This document shows positions 62,262 to 64,000 of a DNA stretch of 64,000 nt, piece after piece. Every line of letters begins with the position of its first letter. The first letter of the stretch is position 1. The stretch covers positions 75,888,339-75,952,338 of the forward strand of contig NW_026262734.1 of assembly GCF_021869535.1 (NCBI RefSeq), in the 5' to 3' direction. The position numbers were made by a program, and so were the translations under genes. The stretch comes from Mytilus californianus (taxonomy: Eukaryota > Mollusca > Bivalvia > Mytilida > Mytilidae). The notes below the pieces were generated by a model, which was not told where the DNA came from, did no database searches, and was given only the letters and a program-made list of their open reading frames with translations.

Positions 62262-62715
62262 AAAATACATGGTAGTCATGCAGTCTTGATGTTTTGGCTT
62301 ATGATTTGCAGAAAAATATCAAGTAAAACAAGAATGTGTCCTAGTACTATCCTTTTCTATGTTCAGTGGACCGTGAAATTGGGGTAAAAACTCTAATTTG
62401 GCATTTAAATTAGAAAGATCATATCATAGGGAACAAGTTTACTAAGTTTCAAGTTGATTGTACTTCAACTTCATCAAAAACTACCTTGACCAAAAACTTT
62501 AACCTGACACGGGACAGACGGACGAACGAACGGATGCACAGACCAGAAAACATAATGCCACTACTACTATCGTAGGCAGGGCATAAAAATGAACCTCATC
62601 AGAATTTACCATACATGGTAGTCATGCAAGTCTTGATGTTTTGGCTAATGATTTGCCGAAATATGAAGTGTAAAAATGATTTAACATTACATGGTAGTCA
62701 TGCAGTCATGGTTTA
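62262..62715 (+). repeat. Direct repeats 'acatggtagtcatgcagtct' flanking a dispersed element
   Basis: The block 'acatggtagtcatgcagtct' + 'tgatgttttggcttatgatt' occurs near 62267 and 62613, with its first half again near 62690. Between the first two lies a common repeat (about 62325-62590) with 'tcaagttgattgtacttcaa', 'acgggacagacggacgaacg' and a weak terminal hairpin. Confidence 0.7.
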
Positions 62716-63539
62716 TCTATACACAGGAAATCCAGGAAAAACTGTTATCCAACAAATCATTATGAATCCACAGTAGAAAAGATATTCAAATATCTTAAAT
62801 GAAGTAGTAAAAAATTCATTACTACTTCAAACTTATTCTATTTTCAGATGCATGGAACAAAAGGGACATAAATAAGCCATTAAATCTTTCAAAGACCATT
62901 AACAAATATTCTGACATCCACTGAAAAATAAACTCTCCTGTTTTGGCAACTTAAGCCATATATAAATTGAATTATCTAACGACATAATAGTTGACAACAG
63001 CCGTCAAAGGATGCCGGACAATGATAATACAATAAGACGTGTTCATAAACTGCTGACAAGTTCTGAAAATTGTATGTTCCAAACAGAACTATGATGTAAA
63101 CTTAAGCGATAAAAGTCATTTTCTTGAAGACCAGTGGGAAAGACATTTCCAATAAAGACGGCCAGACAAAATAGTGCCATAGATTTTAAACTGTCACCAT
63201 AAATTTATATTAGTGCAACAGTACACAGAACAATTTTTCAGACAAAATACATCACTTTCTTCATAATATAATTGTACATTTTTCCCCTCATTGGGATACT
63301 ACATCTTGTTCAATCGATAAAAATGCAGCTGATGACTGGTTAATATTGGTTAAGCCAAACCAACTGACCAGTGTTTTTAAGGAGCAAACAGAAACACATA
63401 TATGCTAAAACATATCACAACTCTATATTTATGAAACAGTACAAAGTATAATTTTTCAGACAAAATTCATCACTTTCTCCATAATATAATTGTATATTTT
63501 TCCACTCATTCTGTAAAGTTCTATGTGTTCATGGTGTTA

Positions 63540-63930
63540 TTCAATCTATAAATCAAAGTGCTTGTAAGCACTGAAGGGTAAAGATTGCTTTAATTTATCA
63601 GTGGGAAGTAAAAATAAATAAAGCATTGGTTGTAGTTGATTCAACTACAATTCTGGACAAAGGAAGATAATTCCAATTTTTAAAGATGACTTTAACAATG
63701 ACATCATTAATATTTTTAGAACAGATATTAGATTCCTGCACCTTGCAAAAGTTATGTAATTTTCTTGACAAGTATAGCATTATTTTGTGATTTGAATATC
63801 TGAGCATATATTTCATTGATAAATTTCTGGAAATGTTCATGATCCCGTATAGAATGTTATGATCAATGCACTATATTTTGTGTATCTCAAAGGTAGTGAT
63901 AAACCTTGGGAGATTTTGATATCAAGTCAA
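63540..63930 (+). repeat. Diverged repeat, partner of 8566-8955
   Basis: Same order of blocks ('tgaagggtaaagattgc', 'caaaggaagataattccaat', 'atttcattgataaatttct', 'aaaggtagtgataaacctt'). The frame 63598-63840 is its antisense and not a gene. Confidence 0.6.
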
Positions 63931-64000
63931 TCACATAGGGTTTCATGCAATCTTTACCCAAAAACGATAAAAATAAATGGAGAATGACAGTACATGGGAC

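Overview
The window is animal nuclear DNA: AT-rich, with long introns and a dense load of dispersed repeats. The repeat types (tandem-core elements ending in a hairpin, a tRNA-derived SINE, and several families I recognise from bivalve genomes) suggest a bivalve mollusc, most likely a mussel of the Mytilus type. Genus is inference. No bacterial-style operon, CRISPR array or rRNA is present.

The main gene is on the minus strand, from about 57.5 kb (or beyond the right edge) down to about 11.6 kb. It is the invertebrate Srrm234 gene, single ancestor of vertebrate SRRM2, SRRM3 and SRRM4. I could assemble it exon by exon. Exon 50839-51006 carries the conserved block that follows the Cwf21 domain. 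Exons at 40564-40638, 37570-37641, 33550-33594, 28710-28790, 27611-27781, 25182-25238 and 21204-21422 encode Lys- and Arg/Ser-rich linker. Exons 15938-16087 and 11734-11908 together encode the C-terminal eMIC domain, the module by which SRRM3/4 switch on neuronal microexons. All internal junctions have the same phase, so any internal exon can be skipped in frame. The Cwf21 core is not seen and probably lies past position 64000. A candidate alternative first exon (57285-57553) is phase-compatible.

The most unusual points are at splice sites of this gene. (1) The 5' splice site of exon 50839-51006 sits in a 55-bp minisatellite that has copied the exon end and donor, giving five identical donors in a row. 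(2) The intron that divides the eMIC domain holds an in-frame 96-nt SR exon (12982-13077) and a candidate 12-nt microexon (14354-14365) with an alternative acceptor 4 nt upstream that would bring in a stop. A gene that controls microexons may therefore have its own activity domain controlled by alternative exons.

Left of this gene lie a decayed non-LTR retrotransposon (1101-1860), a lone NHL-repeat exon of TRIM type with its own poly(A) signal (2785-3690), hairpin-tailed tandem repeats (5.99-6.91 kb), further dispersed repeats and a SINE (9.24-9.48 kb). Inside the Srrm234 introns are hAT-like elements with exact 5-bp target-site duplications, small MITEs with 9-bp duplications, a SINE-derived minisatellite (42.65-43.28 kb), a 134-bp satellite (43.68-45.32 kb) and many hairpin-tailed tandem arrays. 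From 57.6 kb to the right edge I see no further gene.
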